Of a DNA stretch of 64,000 nt, positions 15,929 through 23,618 are shown piece after piece. Source of the stretch: WJKR01 sp964556395 (GTDB lineage: Archaea > Nanobdellota > Nanobdellia > Woesearchaeales > WJKR01); contig CAZKVR010000003.1 of the NCBI GenBank assembly GCA_964556395.1, positions 1 through 64,000 on the forward strand, written 5' to 3'. Position 1 is the first letter of the stretch, and every line of letters starts with the position of its first letter. A program made the translations under genes and the position numbers. The notes below the pieces were generated by a model that was not told the origin of the DNA, made no database searches, and saw only the letters and a program-made list of their open reading frames with translations.

Positions 15929-17176
15929 TTAGTGCCTGCCAATGCCACGATAGGTGATACTGCCCGGTAATTCCCGGCGCGCGAACATGTTACGACCGTC
16001 CACCAGCACCTTGACCTTGGAGAGGTCGAGGTCGCGGTACTCCTTATGATCGGTGGCGACGAGGAGGACGTCGCACCGCTTCTGCAGCTCTTCGAGGTCT
16101 GGCTCGTCGCATGCGAGATGAGGGTCATGGGTGACGACCAGGGCGCCTTTCTTCTTGAGGAACTCGAGTATCCGGTAGGATGGGGATTCGCGGTCGTCGC
16201 CGACGTCCGCCTTGTACGACAAGCCGAGCAAGCCAACGGTGGTGCCGTTCACGCTCATCCGACGCTCGTTCAACGCGTCCGCCAACAAGGAGACCGCGTG
16301 TTCGGGCATGCTCTCGTTGATCTCGCGAGCGAGCTTGAGGAACCGGTGGTCGAAACCTTTCGTCTTGGCGCGCTCGATGAGGTAGTAGGGATCGACGGGG
16401 ATGCAGTGACCTCCGACTCCACAGCCAGGGTAGTGCGCCATGAAGGCGAACGGCTTGGTCGCGGCGCCGTCGATGACCTCGACGACGTCGATGTCGAGCA
16501 TCTCGAAGCTCCGTGCGAGCTCGTTGACGAACGCGATGTTGATATCCCTGAAGGCGTTCTCAACCACCTTGCACGCCTCGGCGGTGCGGATGTTCGACAT
16601 CTTCTTCACCTCACCTTCGAGGATGGAGGTGTAGAACCCATACGCCTTGTCCAACCCTTCCTTTGTGAAGGCTCCGAGGACGCGCGGGATGTTGCCGACG
16701 TGCCACTTCGGGTCACCAGGGTTTATCCTTTCCGGGCAGTGGGCGAGGAAGACGTCCTCGCCGACGACGCGTCCGTGGCTTTCGAACAACGGCCTGACGA
16801 CGTCCTCCATGACGCCAGGGTTGATGGTGGACTCGACGATGACGACCGGCTTCCTAGCAGGGTCGAGGTTCTTGGCCACAGCCTCGCACGCGCCTTTGAC
16901 AGGGCTGAGGTCGGGCATCTTGGTCTCGTCCACGGGCGTGGGGACGCAGACGAGGATGACGTCAGCGCCACTGATGGAAGAAGGGTCGTCCTTGGCAGCG
17001 GGGAAGGTGACGCCGTTCTCCTCCTTGGTTACGGGGTCGACGCCCTTGGCGATGAGGTCTAGCTTGCCCTGGTCGAGGTCGAGACCCTTGACGTCGAATC
17101 CTTTCTCCTGTGCGAGGACTGCGAGGGGGTAGCCGACGTACCCCAATCCGAGAATGCAGACATCTTTCATGAGCAT
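15929..17176 (-). CDS. Nucleotide-sugar dehydrogenase (UDP-ManNAc / UDP-glucose 6-dehydrogenase family)
   Basis: It oxidises the C6 hydroxyl of a UDP-sugar to a carboxylate with two NAD+, for surface polysaccharide or N-glycan precursors. The 415-residue protein has an N-terminal NAD domain (GLGYVGYPLAVLAQEKG), the motifs VCVPTPVDE and ESTINPGVMEDVV, catalytic Cys in GCGVGGHCIPVDPYYL, and a C-terminal UDP-binding domain (LGLSYKADVGDDRESPSY). The HCPERINPGDPKW motif is nearer WecC/VipA-type UDP-HexNAc dehydrogenases than UDP-glucose dehydrogenases. A TATA-like TTCTTAAGG (17204-17212) lies about 27 bases before the ATG at 17176; a GTG at 17179 is possible. Confidence 0.9.
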   Translation of the reverse strand: MLMKDVCILGLGYVGYPLAVLAQEKGFDVKGLDLDQGKLDLIAKGVDPVTKEENGVTFPAAKDDPSSISGADVILVCVPTPVDETKMPDLSPVKGACEAVAKNLDPARKPVVIVESTINPGVMEDVVRPLFESHGRVVGEDVFLAHCPERINPGDPKWHVGNIPRVLGAFTKEGLDKAYGFYTSILEGEVKKMSNIRTAEACKVVENAFRDINIAFVNELARSFEMLDIDVVEVIDGAATKPFAFMAHYPGCGVGGHCIPVDPYYLIERAKTKGFDHRFLKLAREINESMPEHAVSLLADALNERRMSVNGTTVGLLGLSYKADVGDDRESPSYRILEFLKKKGALVVTHDPHLACDEPDLEELQKRCDVLLVATDHKEYRDLDLSKVKVLVDGRNMFARRELPGSITYRGIGRH

Positions 17177-17230
17177 CACAAGGGTCGGGAAGCGAAGAGG
17201 GAGTTCTTAAGGTTTGTGCAAGAGAAAATC

Positions 17231-17321
17231 AGCCTCTGGCGAGAATTGAACTCGCGACCTCTACCTTACCAAGGTAGCGCTCTCTAGCGAGGCATAGGCC
17301 TAACCGCTGAGCTACAGAGGC
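17231..17321 (-). tRNA. tRNA-Thr (GGT) with a D-loop intron
   Basis: Acceptor GCCTCTG/CAGAGGC, anticodon stem CTACC/GGTAG with loop TTGGTAA (anticodon GGT), and T-arm GCGAG/CTCGC are regular. The base after the acceptor is T, which suits archaeal threonine tRNAs. The D-arm is interrupted: GCTC and GAGC are separated by 26 bases instead of about 7. Removing 19 bases gives GCTCAGCGGTAGAGC, a textbook D-arm. The gene is 91 nt and the mature tRNA 72 nt. A TATA box (about 17346-17355, minus strand) lies 30 bases upstream. Confidence 0.88.
17284..17302 (-). other. 19-nt non-canonical intron in the D-loop of tRNA-Thr
   Basis: The intron reads TAGGCCTATGCCTCGCTAG. The precursor folds as D-stem GCTC/GAGC, 3-nt bulge AGA, 4-bp helix AGCG/CGCT, 3-nt bulge GTT and helix AGGC/GCCT with loop CTAT. 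This is an exact bulge-helix-bulge. Cutting after the second base of each bulge (GT|T and AG|A) removes these 19 bases. Confidence 0.75.
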
Positions 17322-17421
17322 GTATGAGCGAGGAGTTCCAAGGCTAATTTATAAACTTTGTCCTCGACCACCACCAAGTGAAAAGAGAAAGTTTAAATAA
17401 ACCAGGTAGAGGGAGACCATC

Positions 17422-17904
17422 ATGGTATCGTCGTACCTCGGCGGCATCCTCGAGATCGCCAACGTGTTCATCTCGCTCTTCGTCCTCATCTACGCGTGGT
17501 CGTTCCTCAAGCAGACCCAGGACGTCCGCGACCGCAAGCCATGGGTGTTCCTCTTCATAGCGGCGGTCGTCTTCTTCGCCTTCGAGGTCGTCGGCGTGCT
17601 GGACATCTTCGCCCTCTCCCAGATACCGGGCTTGCGGAACTTCCTTGAGTCGGCTTTCATAGCGTTGATACTGTTCGTGTTCATCTTCCAGTACGACCTC
17701 ATCCTCAAGTCAGACCTCATCCTCATCACGCGTAAGATTGCGGAGGAAGGCGACGAGGGCGAGAAAGTGATTGAGGAGAAGCTCGGGATGGACGAGAAGC
17801 CGAGGAAGACGCATCGGAAGAAGGCTTCCAAGCAGACGAAGAAGAGTTCTCGCAAGAAAAAGACGAGCAAGAAGAAGACGGGCCGACGGAAGAAGCATTC
17901 TTAG
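17422..17904 (+). CDS. Membrane protein with Lys-rich cytoplasmic tail
   Basis: The 160-residue protein has three predicted membrane helices (about 8-28, 40-60, 72-94: ANVFISLFVLIYAWSFL, VFLFIAAVVFFAFEVVGVL, FIALILFVFIFQYDLIL). A basic tail of about 40 residues follows, made of repeated Lys/Arg clusters (KKASKQTKKSSRKKKTSKKK). Such a tail could contact nucleic acid or acidic lipid. The family is unknown to me. The TATA box GTTTAAATAA (17391-17400) gives a leaderless start. It sits alone between two tRNA genes. Confidence 0.7.
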   Translation: MVSSYLGGILEIANVFISLFVLIYAWSFLKQTQDVRDRKPWVFLFIAAVVFFAFEVVGVLDIFALSQIPGLRNFLESAFIALILFVFIFQYDLILKSDLILITRKIAEEGDEGEKVIEEKLGMDEKPRKTHRKKASKQTKKSSRKKKTSKKKTGRRKKHS

Positions 17905-17947
17905 CCCGCAAAGTTTTTAAAGAGCGTCCGGCTTTCCCACACGATAC

Positions 17948-18020
17948 GCGGAGGTAGTATAATTGGCTAGTATACCACCCTGCCACGGTGGTGATCCGGG
18001 TTCGAATCCCGGCCTTCGCA
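17948..18020 (+). tRNA. tRNA-Gly (GCC)
   Basis: Acceptor GCGGAGG/CCTTCGC, anticodon stem CCACC/GGTGG with loop CTGCCAC (anticodon GCC), T-arm CCGGG/CCCGG, discriminator A. There is no intron. TATA-like AGTTTTTAAAG lies about 25-30 bases upstream. Confidence 0.95.
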
Positions 18021-18028
18021 TCAGGACC

Positions 18029-19006
18029 TCATTCTCCGACGTAATCTCTCAATAACGAGACCGTGCCATCAGGGACCAGGAGGACCGCGTTGCGCCAGTC
18101 ACGCCCCTCACGACCACTTTTCTTTGTGAGCTCGTGGTACAATGAGGACTCGACGAAGTTGTCCTCCAGCAAAGGGTTGCTCGCCCAGCGGGACTCACGG
18201 ACGACGCCGTGGTCGAGGAACGCCAAGTGGTAGAAGTCGTTGAACGCGAGAACGCCTGACAAGGACTCGAGGACCGGACGCGCACGCTCGAACCCCTCGT
18301 CGGCGAGGACGAGGTCAAGGTAGGGTGAGGCGTAGTAGCTGCCCCTCTTCACTTGCCTGAAGGACACCGATGTCAACCCCCTCTCCGGCGAGCCATTGGC
18401 GTACCGGCAACTGTCAGCGACCGCCTCGGTGTCAGGGGCGAGGAAGACCGCCTCATAGCCATGGTCTGTGAAGTGCTCGAGGAATCGCCGCGGGAACGAT
18501 GAGGGGTTGTACGAGAGGCCCTCGTAGAGGTCGAGCATGGCGTCGTCGCCGGTGGCGGCGGCGTAAGCGGAGAGGACGTAGCTGGTGCAGTCCGTCGGCC
18601 TGAGGTGCGGGAAACGCTTGCGGAGCACGTCCCAACCACCATCATAGGTCTTTTCCCTGCGAGGATTCACTGATTCCCGGCCATAATAGCCAAGGTCTGA
18701 AAGGAAGCTGCTGAGCCGGAAGGATTGCAACGGGTCCCGCCAGTCATACGTGCTGTCCGTAAAAGCTTTTCTCACATCCTCGTACGCAGCCATAGTCTCC
18801 TGCTCGGAGTCCTGTATGATATTGGAGAGATGGAGCGCCGACTCGAGGCGATCATCACGCGGCAGGAAGCAGGTGGCGACGTGGGCGTCGGAAGACTCGA
18901 TGATACGAGGGGCTTCAGGCGCGATGGTCCGGGCAGGCCACAGGCTGGCGAGGGTGACGGCGACGCCGGTACGGGCGGCGGAGGCAGCACGGGACAGGAA
19001 TGGCAT
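18029..19006 (-). CDS. Predicted secreted protein, possible papain-like/NlpC-P60-type fold
   Basis: The 325-residue protein starts with a signal-like segment (MPFLSRAASAARTGVAVTLA). I do not recognise the family with certainty. Two features recall NlpC/P60 or transglutaminase-like cysteine hydrolases: PTDCTSYVLSAY with Cys140 at the start of a helix, and FYHLAFLDHGVVRESRW with His260 in a strand pair. A third catalytic residue is not assigned. The ATG at 19006 is supported by a minus-strand TATA box at 19030-19037; longer in-frame readings run into tRNA-Ile and are rejected. A role in envelope processing is only a suggestion. Confidence 0.6.
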   Translation of the reverse strand: MPFLSRAASAARTGVAVTLASLWPARTIAPEAPRIIESSDAHVATCFLPRDDRLESALHLSNIIQDSEQETMAAYEDVRKAFTDSTYDWRDPLQSFRLSSFLSDLGYYGRESVNPRREKTYDGGWDVLRKRFPHLRPTDCTSYVLSAYAAATGDDAMLDLYEGLSYNPSSFPRRFLEHFTDHGYEAVFLAPDTEAVADSCRYANGSPERGLTSVSFRQVKRGSYYASPYLDLVLADEGFERARPVLESLSGVLAFNDFYHLAFLDHGVVRESRWASNPLLEDNFVESSLYHELTKKSGREGRDWRNAVLLVPDGTVSLLRDYVGE

Positions 19007-19029
19007 GCGGACGGGACGACACAGCAAGG

Positions 19030-19060
19030 ATTTATAGTTTTCCGTCACAAGCTTTAAATA
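19030..19060. promoter_or_regulatory. Divergent promoters of the secreted protein (-) and tRNA-Ile (+)
   Basis: ATTTATAGTT at 19030-19039 reads as a TATA box on the minus strand, 25 bases from the ATG at 19006. CTTTAAATAG at 19052-19061 is the TATA box for tRNA-Ile, about 30 bases before its 5' end. Confidence 0.6.
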
Positions 19061-19087
19061 GGCACTCGCGCCCACCAGCTGAAGAAC

Positions 19088-19197
19088 GGGCCCGTAGCTT
19101 AGCCTGGTTTGAGCGCTGGTCTTATATGACCGCCAACCGCGCATGGTTGGTACGCTTGGAGAGCCAGTGGTCGCGGGTTCAAATCCCGCCGGGCCCA
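19088..19197 (+). tRNA. tRNA-Ile (TAT) with 35-nt intron
   Basis: The acceptor GGGCCCG/CGGGCCC is the usual archaeal isoleucine acceptor, with discriminator A. D-arm GCTT/GAGC, anticodon stem CTGGT/GCCAG and T-arm GCGGG/CCCGC are present. The anticodon loop reads C-T-T-A-T-A before the intron and A after it, so the anticodon at 19123-19125 is TAT. Most archaea use CAT with a modified C34 (agmatidine) for AUA codons; a directly encoded UAU is uncommon. The gene is 110 nt, mature 75 nt. Confidence 0.85.
19127..19161 (+). other. Intron of tRNA-Ile(TAT)
   Basis: Thirty-five bases, starting TGACCGCC and ending CTTGGAG, lie between positions 37 and 38. The intron contains a hairpin CCAACC/GGTTGG. 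The surrounding bulge-helix-bulge is imperfect, so the ends could shift slightly. Confidence 0.65.
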
Positions 19198-19249
19198 CTC
19201 CCCCTCAAGGATAGCTTTAAAAAAGGAACGGCATCCTCACTGATTTCAC

Positions 19250-19324
19250 GCCCCGTTGGTGTAGTCCGGCCAATCATCCAGCCCTTTCGAGGCTGGGACT
19301 CGGGTTCGAATCCCGGACGGGGCA
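19250..19324 (+). tRNA. tRNA-Glu (TTC)
   Basis: Acceptor GCCCCGT/ACGGGGC, anticodon stem CAGCC/GGCTG with loop CTTTCGA (anticodon TTC), T-loop TTCGAAT, discriminator A. There is no intron. TATA-like GCTTTAAAAAAGG lies at 19214-19226. Confidence 0.95.
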
Positions 19325-19398
19325 GAAAACCCTACCAAGGAGCAAGGTTTATAAATAGGCCGTTGTTCCACCACACACTGAAAGGAGTCCTGATCACC

Positions 19399-19500
19399 GT
19401 GAAACGAAGCTCAAGACGCTGGAAGAAGAAAGGCCAGATGCGCTGGAAATGGCAGCGCAAGCGCATGAAGCGCGAGAAGCGCAAGCGACTCAAGAAGTAG
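19399..19500 (+). CDS. Ribosomal protein eL41-like peptide
   Basis: The 33-residue peptide is almost all Arg, Lys and Trp. Its C-terminal 20 residues, MRWKWQRKRMKREKRKRLKK, match the pattern of eL41, a single basic helix at the ribosomal subunit interface. The GTG at 19399 is preceded by AGGAG at 19383-19387; an internal ATG at 19438 would give just the eL41 core. A TATA box (GTTTATAAATAG, about 19347-19358) and leader serve this gene and probably the following eS1 gene 10 bases downstream. Peptides this short are hard to assign with certainty. Confidence 0.6.
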   Translation: MKRSSRRWKKKGQMRWKWQRKRMKREKRKRLKK

Positions 19501-19510
19501 AGATGAAACC

Positions 19511-20254
19511 ATGGCTTCCAAGAAACCCATCCTCAAGCAAAAGACCAAGAAGAAGAAGTGGTTCCCCATCTACGCGCCGGCGGTCTTCGGCAGCAAGCTC
19601 ATCGGAGAGAGCCATGTCGAGAACTCAGACCTCCTGCAAGGGAAGCACATCAACATGAACCTCTCCACCATCACCGGCGACATGAAAAAGCAGAACGTGA
19701 TGGTCAAGCTGCGCGTCAACAAGGTCGCGGACGGCCAGGGGCAGACGGAAGTCATCGGCATGCACCTCGTCCAGAGCTTCCTCAAACGACTCGTCAGACG
19801 GGGTCGTACCAAAGTGGAAGACTCGTTCACGACGAAGAGCAAGGACGGGCAGTTCGTCCGCATCAAGCCGCTCGTCATCACCACGACGAACTGCGTCTCT
19901 TCGACCGCGTCCGACATCCGACGCGAGACCAAGCAATGGCTCAAGCAACACTTGAAGGAGACCGGGTTCGTCAACATGGTCGACGAGATCCTCACGTTCA
20001 AGGTGCAGAAGGCGCTGAAAGACCACCTCAAGAAGGTCCACCCCATCAGGTCGGTGGACATCAGGGCGTTCAAGCGAGAGCCCATCCGCGGCAAGGTCCC
20101 TGAGGCCGAGCTCGACATGCTCCCCGAAGAGGAGGCCGAGCAGGAGAAGGCCGAGGAAGCCGCCAAGGAGGAATCCGAAGAGCAACCCTCGGAGGAAGCC
20201 AAGGAGGAAACCGCGGAGGACGAGGAGAAGAAAGAATCCTCGACCAAGGCATAA
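19511..20254 (+). CDS. rps3ae: 30S ribosomal protein eS1 (S3Ae)
   Basis: Component of the small ribosomal subunit near the mRNA exit. The 247-residue protein carries the eS1 core (about 1-205: KKKWFPIYAPAVFGSKLIGE, GRTKVEDSFTTKSKDGQFVR, SDIRRETKQWLKQHL). It ends with an acidic, low-complexity tail of about 40 residues rich in E, K and A, longer than in most archaea. It follows the eL41-like gene and probably shares its transcript. A T-run after the stop codon suggests termination. Confidence 0.95.
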   Translation: MASKKPILKQKTKKKKWFPIYAPAVFGSKLIGESHVENSDLLQGKHINMNLSTITGDMKKQNVMVKLRVNKVADGQGQTEVIGMHLVQSFLKRLVRRGRTKVEDSFTTKSKDGQFVRIKPLVITTTNCVSSTASDIRRETKQWLKQHLKETGFVNMVDEILTFKVQKALKDHLKKVHPIRSVDIRAFKREPIRGKVPEAELDMLPEEEAEQEKAEEAAKEESEEQPSEEAKEETAEDEEKKESSTKA

Positions 20255-20277
20255 CTTTTTCAATACCTCTTTATTCT
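20255..20277 (+). terminator. T-rich stretch after eS1
   Basis: CTTTTTCAATACCTCTTTATTCT follows the eS1 stop codon. It may terminate the eL41-eS1 transcript; no clear TATA box for the next ORF is seen within it. Confidence 0.4.
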
Positions 20278-20286
20278 TCAGTTTCA

Positions 20287-20538
20287 ATGTATTCCATCGA
20301 TTACGGCAAGCTCGCCCAGCATATCAATGACAACGATGCCAAGCGAGTCATGATACAGTTGCCGGACGGGCTGAAAGCCCAAGCAGAGGAGATCCAAAGA
20401 AGGCTCGAACGGGAGACCGACGCGCAGCTCCTGTTCTGGGCAGGCAGCAACTTCGGCGCATGCGACCTCCCCGTCGGACTGGACCGCCTCGGCGTCGACC
20501 TCCTCATACACCTCGGCCACACCGAATGGGTGTACTAA
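20287..20538 (+). pseudogene. dph2: Truncated Dph2-like protein (diphthamide synthesis), first-domain stump
   Basis: The 83 residues match the N-terminus of archaeal Dph2, the [4Fe-4S] enzyme that transfers 3-amino-3-carboxypropyl from SAM to EF2 His. RVMIQLPDGLKAQAEEIQRR, FGACDLPVGLDRLGVDLL and IHLGHT are all typical. Full-length Dph2 has about 300-340 residues and three cluster cysteines; here only the first (GACD) is present and a TAA follows GHTEWVY. No further Dph2-like sequence occurs in any frame before topA starts 41 bases later. The remaining ORF is open and in normal codon use, so it is either a recent remnant or a separately encoded domain. Confidence 0.7.
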
Positions 20539-20579
20539 AAGGAACAACTTTTTAAACCACCACCCAACCTTCTGTCCTT

Positions 20580-22796
20580 ATGCCTTACGAGCTCATCATC
20601 TCAGAGAAGCCCAACGCCGCCAAGAAGATAGCGGACGCGCTGGCGGACGGGAAAGCCCTCAAGGAAGGCCCGAAAGGAGTCCCCATCTACTCATTGACGC
20701 ACAACGGCAAGGATGTCAAAGTCGTCTCGGCCGTCGGCCACCTGTACAGCGTGGCGGAGAAGGAGAAGTCCTTCAAGTATCCCAGCTATGATATCACCTG
20801 GGTGCCCACGGCGGACGTCGACAAGGGCGCCGCCTATTCCAGGAAGTACCTCACCGCCATCCGGAAAGCCGCCAAGGACGCGGACAGCTTCACGGTAGCG
20901 TGCGACTACGACGTCGAAGGAGAGGTCATAGGCCTCAACATCGTCAAGTACGCGTGCAAGCAGAAGGACGCGCACAGGATGAAATTCTCAACCCTCACGC
21001 AGGAAGACCTGCAAGAAGCCTACAACGAGAAGGAACCCCACCTCGACTGGGGCCAGGCGGAAGCGGGCGAGACGAGGCACTTCCTCGACTGGATGTACGG
21101 CATCAACCTCTCACGAGCCCTCATGCTCGCCGTCAAGGCGGCCGGCAGCTTCAAAGTGTTGTCATCAGGACGGGTCCAAGGCCCCGCGCTGAAGATCATC
21201 GTGGACAAGGAGCGGGAGATACAGGCTTTCAAGCCGACGCCGTTCTGGCAAGTGGAGCTGACGGCCGACAAGGACGGCGAGGACGTCACGGCGATGCACC
21301 AGGAGGACAAGTTCTGGGAGCAGGAAAAAGCCCAAGCGGTGTACGACAAGTGCAAGGAAAAGGACGCCACCGTGGCTGACGTGCAACGCAAGAAGTTCAA
21401 GCAAGCGCCACCGACCCCGTTCAGCCTCGGAGACCTCCAGTCAGAATCATACCGGGTGTTCGGCATCCCACCCAAGCAGACCCTCCAGATAGCCCAGAAC
21501 CTCTACCTCGCCGGCGTGACATCCTACCCGAGGACGAGCTCTCAGAAACTACCCGCTAAATTAGGCTACAAGAAGATCCTCAACGCGCTATCAAAACAGC
21601 AAGACTACAAGGACCACGCGCAACAACTACTCAACAAATCCTCGTTGAGGCCGAACGAAGGGAAGAAGACCGACCCGGCACACCCCGCCATCTATCCGAC
21701 CGGCGTGGCACCCAAAGGATTGACGGGCCGTGACAAGAAGGTGTACGACCTCATCGTCAAGCGGTTCTTCGCAGTCTTCGGAGAGGCGGCGACGAGGGAG
21801 ACCCTCACCGTCACGCTCGACGTGGAAGAGGAGCCGTTCATCGCGAAGGGAACCCTGACTGTCGAGCCGGGCTGGCACGACCTCTACCAGCCGTACGTCA
21901 AGCTGAAAGAGACGCAGCTACCATCGATGGAACAAGGGCAAGTCCTGAAGCAGAAACAGCTCGACCTCCAGGACAAGGAGACCACGCCGCCGAAGCGGTA
22001 CACGCCGTCCAGCATCGTCAACGAACTGGAGAAACGCAACCTGGGCACCAAGGCGACGCGGGCGGACATCGTCGAGTCGCTCTACCAGCGCGGCTACGTG
22101 GAGGAGAAGAGCATCCAGGCCACCGAGCTCGGCATGAGGACCATCGCCACGCTCGAGAAGTACTGCCCCGAGATCATCGACGAAGAGCTCACCAAAACGT
22201 TCGAACAGGAGATGGAAAGCATCAGGGAGCGTCAGCACACGCCCGAGAAGGTGTTAGAACACGCCCGACAAGAGCTTGACAAGACGCTCGCCAAGTTCAA
22301 GCAGCACGAGAAGGAGATCGGACAAGAACTCCTAGAAGCCCAGCGGGAGACGCAGGACAAGCAGTCAGCCCTCGGCCCGTGCCCGAAGTGCAAGGACGGC
22401 ACGCTCAAGATCATGCACTCCAAGAAGACGCGGAAACGGTTCGTCGGGTGCAGCAACTATCCTGACTGCGACCTCACCGCCCCGCTACCCCAACAAGGGA
22501 TGGTGAAGGCGACTGACAAGACGTGCGAGCACGACAACTACCCCCTGGTGAGCATCCGTATGAAGGGTAAGCGTCCGACGAACGTGTGCCTCAACATGGA
22601 CTGCCCCGGCAAGCAGTCGGAAGAGGAGCTGGAAGAAGCGCAGAAGGAAGCCGACAAGGGAGACAAGACGTGCCCGAAGTGCGGCAAGCCGATGAAGCTT
22701 CGGAAGAGCATCTACGGCGAGTTCTGGGGGTGCAGCGGCTACCCCAAGTGCAAGCACACCGAACCCATCAACGGACACGGTCATAAGAAGGGATAA
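20580..22796 (+). CDS. topA: DNA topoisomerase I (type IA)
   Basis: It relaxes negatively supercoiled DNA by transient single-strand breaks. The 738-residue protein has an N-terminal Toprim domain (LIISEKPNAAKKIADAL, then acidic CDYDVEGEV), catalytic Tyr in GVTSYPRTSSQ near residue 320, and the type IA gate domain (FSLGDLQSESYRVFGI). Three C-terminal zinc ribbons follow: CPKC...CSNYPDC, CEHD...CLNMDC and CPKC...CSGYPKC. The TATA box ACTTTTTAAACC ends about 22 bases before the ATG. With GyrB encoded at 52125, the cell has both relaxing and probably supercoiling enzymes. Confidence 0.95.
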   Translation: MPYELIISEKPNAAKKIADALADGKALKEGPKGVPIYSLTHNGKDVKVVSAVGHLYSVAEKEKSFKYPSYDITWVPTADVDKGAAYSRKYLTAIRKAAKDADSFTVACDYDVEGEVIGLNIVKYACKQKDAHRMKFSTLTQEDLQEAYNEKEPHLDWGQAEAGETRHFLDWMYGINLSRALMLAVKAAGSFKVLSSGRVQGPALKIIVDKEREIQAFKPTPFWQVELTADKDGEDVTAMHQEDKFWEQEKAQAVYDKCKEKDATVADVQRKKFKQAPPTPFSLGDLQSESYRVFGIPPKQTLQIAQNLYLAGVTSYPRTSSQKLPAKLGYKKILNALSKQQDYKDHAQQLLNKSSLRPNEGKKTDPAHPAIYPTGVAPKGLTGRDKKVYDLIVKRFFAVFGEAATRETLTVTLDVEEEPFIAKGTLTVEPGWHDLYQPYVKLKETQLPSMEQGQVLKQKQLDLQDKETTPPKRYTPSSIVNELEKRNLGTKATRADIVESLYQRGYVEEKSIQATELGMRTIATLEKYCPEIIDEELTKTFEQEMESIRERQHTPEKVLEHARQELDKTLAKFKQHEKEIGQELLEAQRETQDKQSALGPCPKCKDGTLKIMHSKKTRKRFVGCSNYPDCDLTAPLPQQGMVKATDKTCEHDNYPLVSIRMKGKRPTNVCLNMDCPGKQSEEELEEAQKEADKGDKTCPKCGKPMKLRKSIYGEFWGCSGYPKCKHTEPINGHGHKKG

Positions 22797-22868
22797 GACC
22801 ACAACCCTTTTAAATAAACTCGTGTTCTTCCGACAACACTACACACTCTCAAAGGAGATGAATCCAAG

Positions 22869-23579
22869 ATGGCGAAAGAAAGCGTAGAATCACTCATCGA
22901 AGGCGGCAAGGCCACGGCCGCGCCGCCCCTCGGCCCAGCCCTCGGACCGCTCGGCGTCAACATCGGACAGGTCGTAGCCGACATCAACAAGAAGACGGCA
23001 GCGTTCAACGGCATGCAAGTCCCGGTCACCGTCGAAGTCGACACGGAGACGAAGGAGTATAGCATCAAGGTGGGCACGCCGCCCGCGGCAGCGCTCATCA
23101 AGCAGGAGGCAGGGCTGAAGAAAGGCAGCGGCCAACCCTCCGAAGACCTCGTGGCAGACCTCAAGATCGAACAGGTCATCAAGATCGCCAAGATGAAAGA
23201 GGACGCCCTCATGGGCAAGGACCTCAAGGAGAAGGTGAAGGAGATCATCGGCACGTGCCAGAGCATGGGTGTCATGGTCGAAGGCAAGAAAGCCCACGAA
23301 GCCTTCGAAGAGGTCCAGAAAGGCAAGTACGACAAGCCCATCAAGGCAGAGAAGACCGAGCTCACCATGGAGGAGCGGAAAGAGCTCGAGGAAGAGCGCA
23401 AGCACCTCCAGGAAGAGGTCGCGGAGAGGCACGCCGAAGAGAAGGAGAAGGCCCAAGGCATCCTCAAGGAAATGGAAGGCAAGGAGAAATCCGAGATCCG
23501 ACGGGCGATGGAAGAGGCCGGCATCGGCGCAGAGCTCATCGAGGAGCTCGTCCCCCACGAGCAACAGGCAGAACAATAA
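22869..23579 (+). CDS. rpl11: 50S ribosomal protein L11 (uL11) with long C-terminal extension
   Basis: uL11 forms the GTPase-associated centre with 23S rRNA. Residues 1-160 are canonical (GGKATAAPPLGPALGPLGVN, VGTPPAAALIKQEAGLKKGSG, KEIIGTCQSMGVMVEGKK). They are followed by about 75 residues of charged helix (EERKELEEERKHLQEEVAER and on), giving 236 residues instead of about 160. A TATA box (CCTTTTAAATAAAC, about 22806-22819) and a leader with GGAGATGAA precede it. It is not followed by L1/L10 as in many archaea; L21e comes next. Confidence 0.93.
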   Translation: MAKESVESLIEGGKATAAPPLGPALGPLGVNIGQVVADINKKTAAFNGMQVPVTVEVDTETKEYSIKVGTPPAAALIKQEAGLKKGSGQPSEDLVADLKIEQVIKIAKMKEDALMGKDLKEKVKEIIGTCQSMGVMVEGKKAHEAFEEVQKGKYDKPIKAEKTELTMEERKELEEERKHLQEEVAERHAEEKEKAQGILKEMEGKEKSEIRRAMEEAGIGAELIEELVPHEQQAEQ

Positions 23580-23618
23580 GCAGAAACCTTTATAAAACTA
23601 CGGAGGCTCCACGGCACC

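Noticed and set aside
16046..17062. 338-residue open frame on the plus strand
   Set aside because: Opposite the nucleotide-sugar dehydrogenase, which has complete motifs.
19006..19198. N-terminal extension of the secreted protein through the tRNA-Ile region
   Set aside because: It would read across a complete tRNA gene and upstream of its own TATA box. The start at 19006 fits the promoter.
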